Below, in pieces: positions 5,261 through 6,308 of a stretch of 6,308 nucleotides of DNA. Under the pieces are notes generated by a model that had not been told where the DNA came from, did no database searches, and worked only from the letters and a program-made list of their open reading frames with translations. The stretch comes from JBFEUI01 sp041547565 (GTDB lineage: Bacteria; Pseudomonadota; Gammaproteobacteria; Thiohalomonadales; Thiohalomonadaceae). Location: positions 1 through 6,308 of the forward strand of contig JBFEUI010000125.1 in NCBI GenBank assembly GCA_041547565.1, in the 5' to 3' direction. The number at the start of each line of letters is the position of its first letter. Position 1 is the first letter of the stretch. Both the position numbers and the translations under genes were made by a program.

Positions 5261-6308
5261 TTAGTCATCCACATACTCTACCACCTCCAGCTCAAAGCCG
5301 GAGAGTGCATGCATTTTCTTCGGCGCGCTGAGCACGCGCATCTTGTGCACACCAAGGTCAAGCAGTATCTGCGCACCGATACCGTAGGTACGCAGGTCCG
5401 CCGTCTTCTCCTGCTTCGGCGGCTCGATACCCTGGTCCTGCATCTGATACTCCTTGATGTGGCGGATGACAGACTCGCTGTCCTCCTCCTGGTGCAGCAC
5501 GATCACCACGCCCTTGCCCTCTTTCTCGATACGGCTCAGGGCGTCAGTGAGCGGCCAGCCGCAATCGCCACGGCGGTTGCCGAACAGGTCACACAGTGTA
5601 TGGGGCAGGTGCACCCGCACCAGGGTCGGATCATCGGCAGTGATCTCGCCCTTGACCAGCGCCATGTGCTCTTGCTGGTTCAACAGGTCGCGGTAGGCCA
5701 CCAGACGGAAATTGCCGTACTCGGTGGGCATGTCGCACTCGGCCACCCGCTCCACGGTCGGCTCGTTCTGTAGCCGGTAGTGGATCAGATCGGCAACCGT
5801 GCCCATCTTCAAACCGTGCTCCTCGGCAAACTTCTCCAGGTCGGGGCGGCGCGCCATGGTGCCGTCCTCATTGAGGATCTCCACAATCACCGCCGCCGGC
5901 TCCAGGTCCGCCAGGCGGGACAGGTCACAACCGGCCTCGGTGTGGCCGGCCCGGGTCAGCACGCCACCGGCCTGCGCCATCAGGGGAAAGATGTGGCCCG
6001 GCTGTACGATATCGTCGGGCGTGGCATTGGGGGCAACCGCGGCACGTACCGTCATCGCGCGGTCATAGGCGGAAATACCGGTGGTCACACCCTGTGCCGC
6101 TTCGATGGAAAGGGTAAAGTTGGTGCCGTGTTTGTCATTGGTATCACGCACCATCAACGGCAGATTGAGTTGCTCGCAGCGCTCACGGGTCAGGGTCAGG
6201 CAGATCAATCCGCGACCGTACTTGGCCATAAAGTTGATGTCTTCCGGCCTCACCATGGAGGCGGCCATGATCAGATCGCCCTCGTTCTCGCGGTCCTCGT
6301 CATCCATC
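5261..6308 (-). CDS. ribBA: 3,4-dihydroxy-2-butanone 4-phosphate synthase with degenerate GTP cyclohydrolase II domain (RibBX-like), 5' end outside window
   Basis: The RibB half converts ribulose 5-phosphate to 3,4-dihydroxy-2-butanone 4-phosphate, the four-carbon substrate of RibH. It is well preserved: DDEDRENEGD at the window edge, GTNFTLSIEA, and GHIFPLMAQAGGVLTRAGHT with AGCDL after it. Numbering from the Met at 6307, this part spans about 1-190. That Met is probably internal, because RibB usually has about 20 residues before DDEDRENEGD. The C-terminal part (about 197-348) aligns with GTP cyclohydrolase II but has lost key residues. The zinc region reads HLPHTLCDLFGNRRGDCG (233-250), so of the three zinc cysteines only the last remains, the others being His and Gly. 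The catalytic QEGRGIG loop is QEEDSES, and the LLTNNP element is VLSAP. ADLRTYGIGAQIL is retained. This fits RibBX proteins, described in proteobacteria such as Shewanella, in which the second domain lacks cyclohydrolase II activity. A separate ribA is then expected elsewhere. Confidence 0.93.
   Translation of the reverse strand, partial: MDDEDRENEGDLIMAASMVRPEDINFMAKYGRGLICLTLTRERCEQLNLPLMVRDTNDKHGTNFTLSIEAAQGVTTGISAYDRAMTVRAAVAPNATPDDIVQPGHIFPLMAQAGGVLTRAGHTEAGCDLSRLADLEPAAVIVEILNEDGTMARRPDLEKFAEEHGLKMGTVADLIHYRLQNEPTVERVAECDMPTEYGNFRLVAYRDLLNQQEHMALVKGEITADDPTLVRVHLPHTLCDLFGNRRGDCGWPLTDALSRIEKEGKGVVIVLHQEEDSESVIRHIKEYQMQDQGIEPPKQEKTADLRTYGIGAQILLDLGVHKMRVLSAPKKMHALSGFELEVVEYVDD

Noticed and set aside
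5309..5773. Plus-strand open frame of 154 codons opposite the ribB-type gene
   Set aside because: Shadow of a strongly conserved coding region, with a low-complexity Leu/Val/His composition.

Overview
The window reads as ordinary chromosomal housekeeping DNA from a gammaproteobacterium. The protein motifs, the ribBA-like/ribH/nusB/thiL/pgpA gene order and the fairly high G+C fit that class. A sulfur-oxidising or Chromatiales-like relative is possible, but the sequence here cannot fix the genus. Coding density is high and no transposase, integrase, tRNA, rRNA or CRISPR array is visible.

Left part, plus strand (1-1802): the 3' end of dxs (isoprenoid precursor synthesis, and source of the thiamine/pyridoxal precursor DXP), then queD and folE2. 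FolE2 makes dihydroneopterin triphosphate from GTP and QueD converts it to 6-carboxytetrahydropterin, so the pair supplies the first two steps to the queuosine precursor preQ0; FolE2 can also feed folate. queD and folE2 are one base apart. A near-consensus extended -10 element lies in the last codons of dxs and may give the pair its own promoter.

Right part, minus strand (6308 down to 1972), one apparent operon: a ribB-type gene with a degenerate GTP cyclohydrolase II domain (RibBX-like, open at the window edge), ribH, nusB, thiL, pgpA and a periplasmic retropepsin-like aspartic protease. RibB and RibH work together in riboflavin synthesis; NusB is an antitermination factor; ThiL makes thiamine diphosphate, the cofactor of Dxs; PgpA makes phosphatidylglycerol. 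The two gene groups converge on the gap at 1803-1971.

The most unusual content is not a gene. Every intergenic gap longer than 50 bases (1803-1971, 4104-4161, 5120-5260) is largely occupied by an array with a strict 7-base period in which a run of units is followed by a run in roughly inverted orientation. All three arrays begin at, inside or three bases after the stop codon of a gene (folE2, nusB, ribBX). Two share the unit GTGAAAC and its inverse; the third uses TAGGAAC followed by YAGGTTC. One array supplies the last codons of nusB and the region just upstream of the thiL start. This is the best candidate here for something poorly described.
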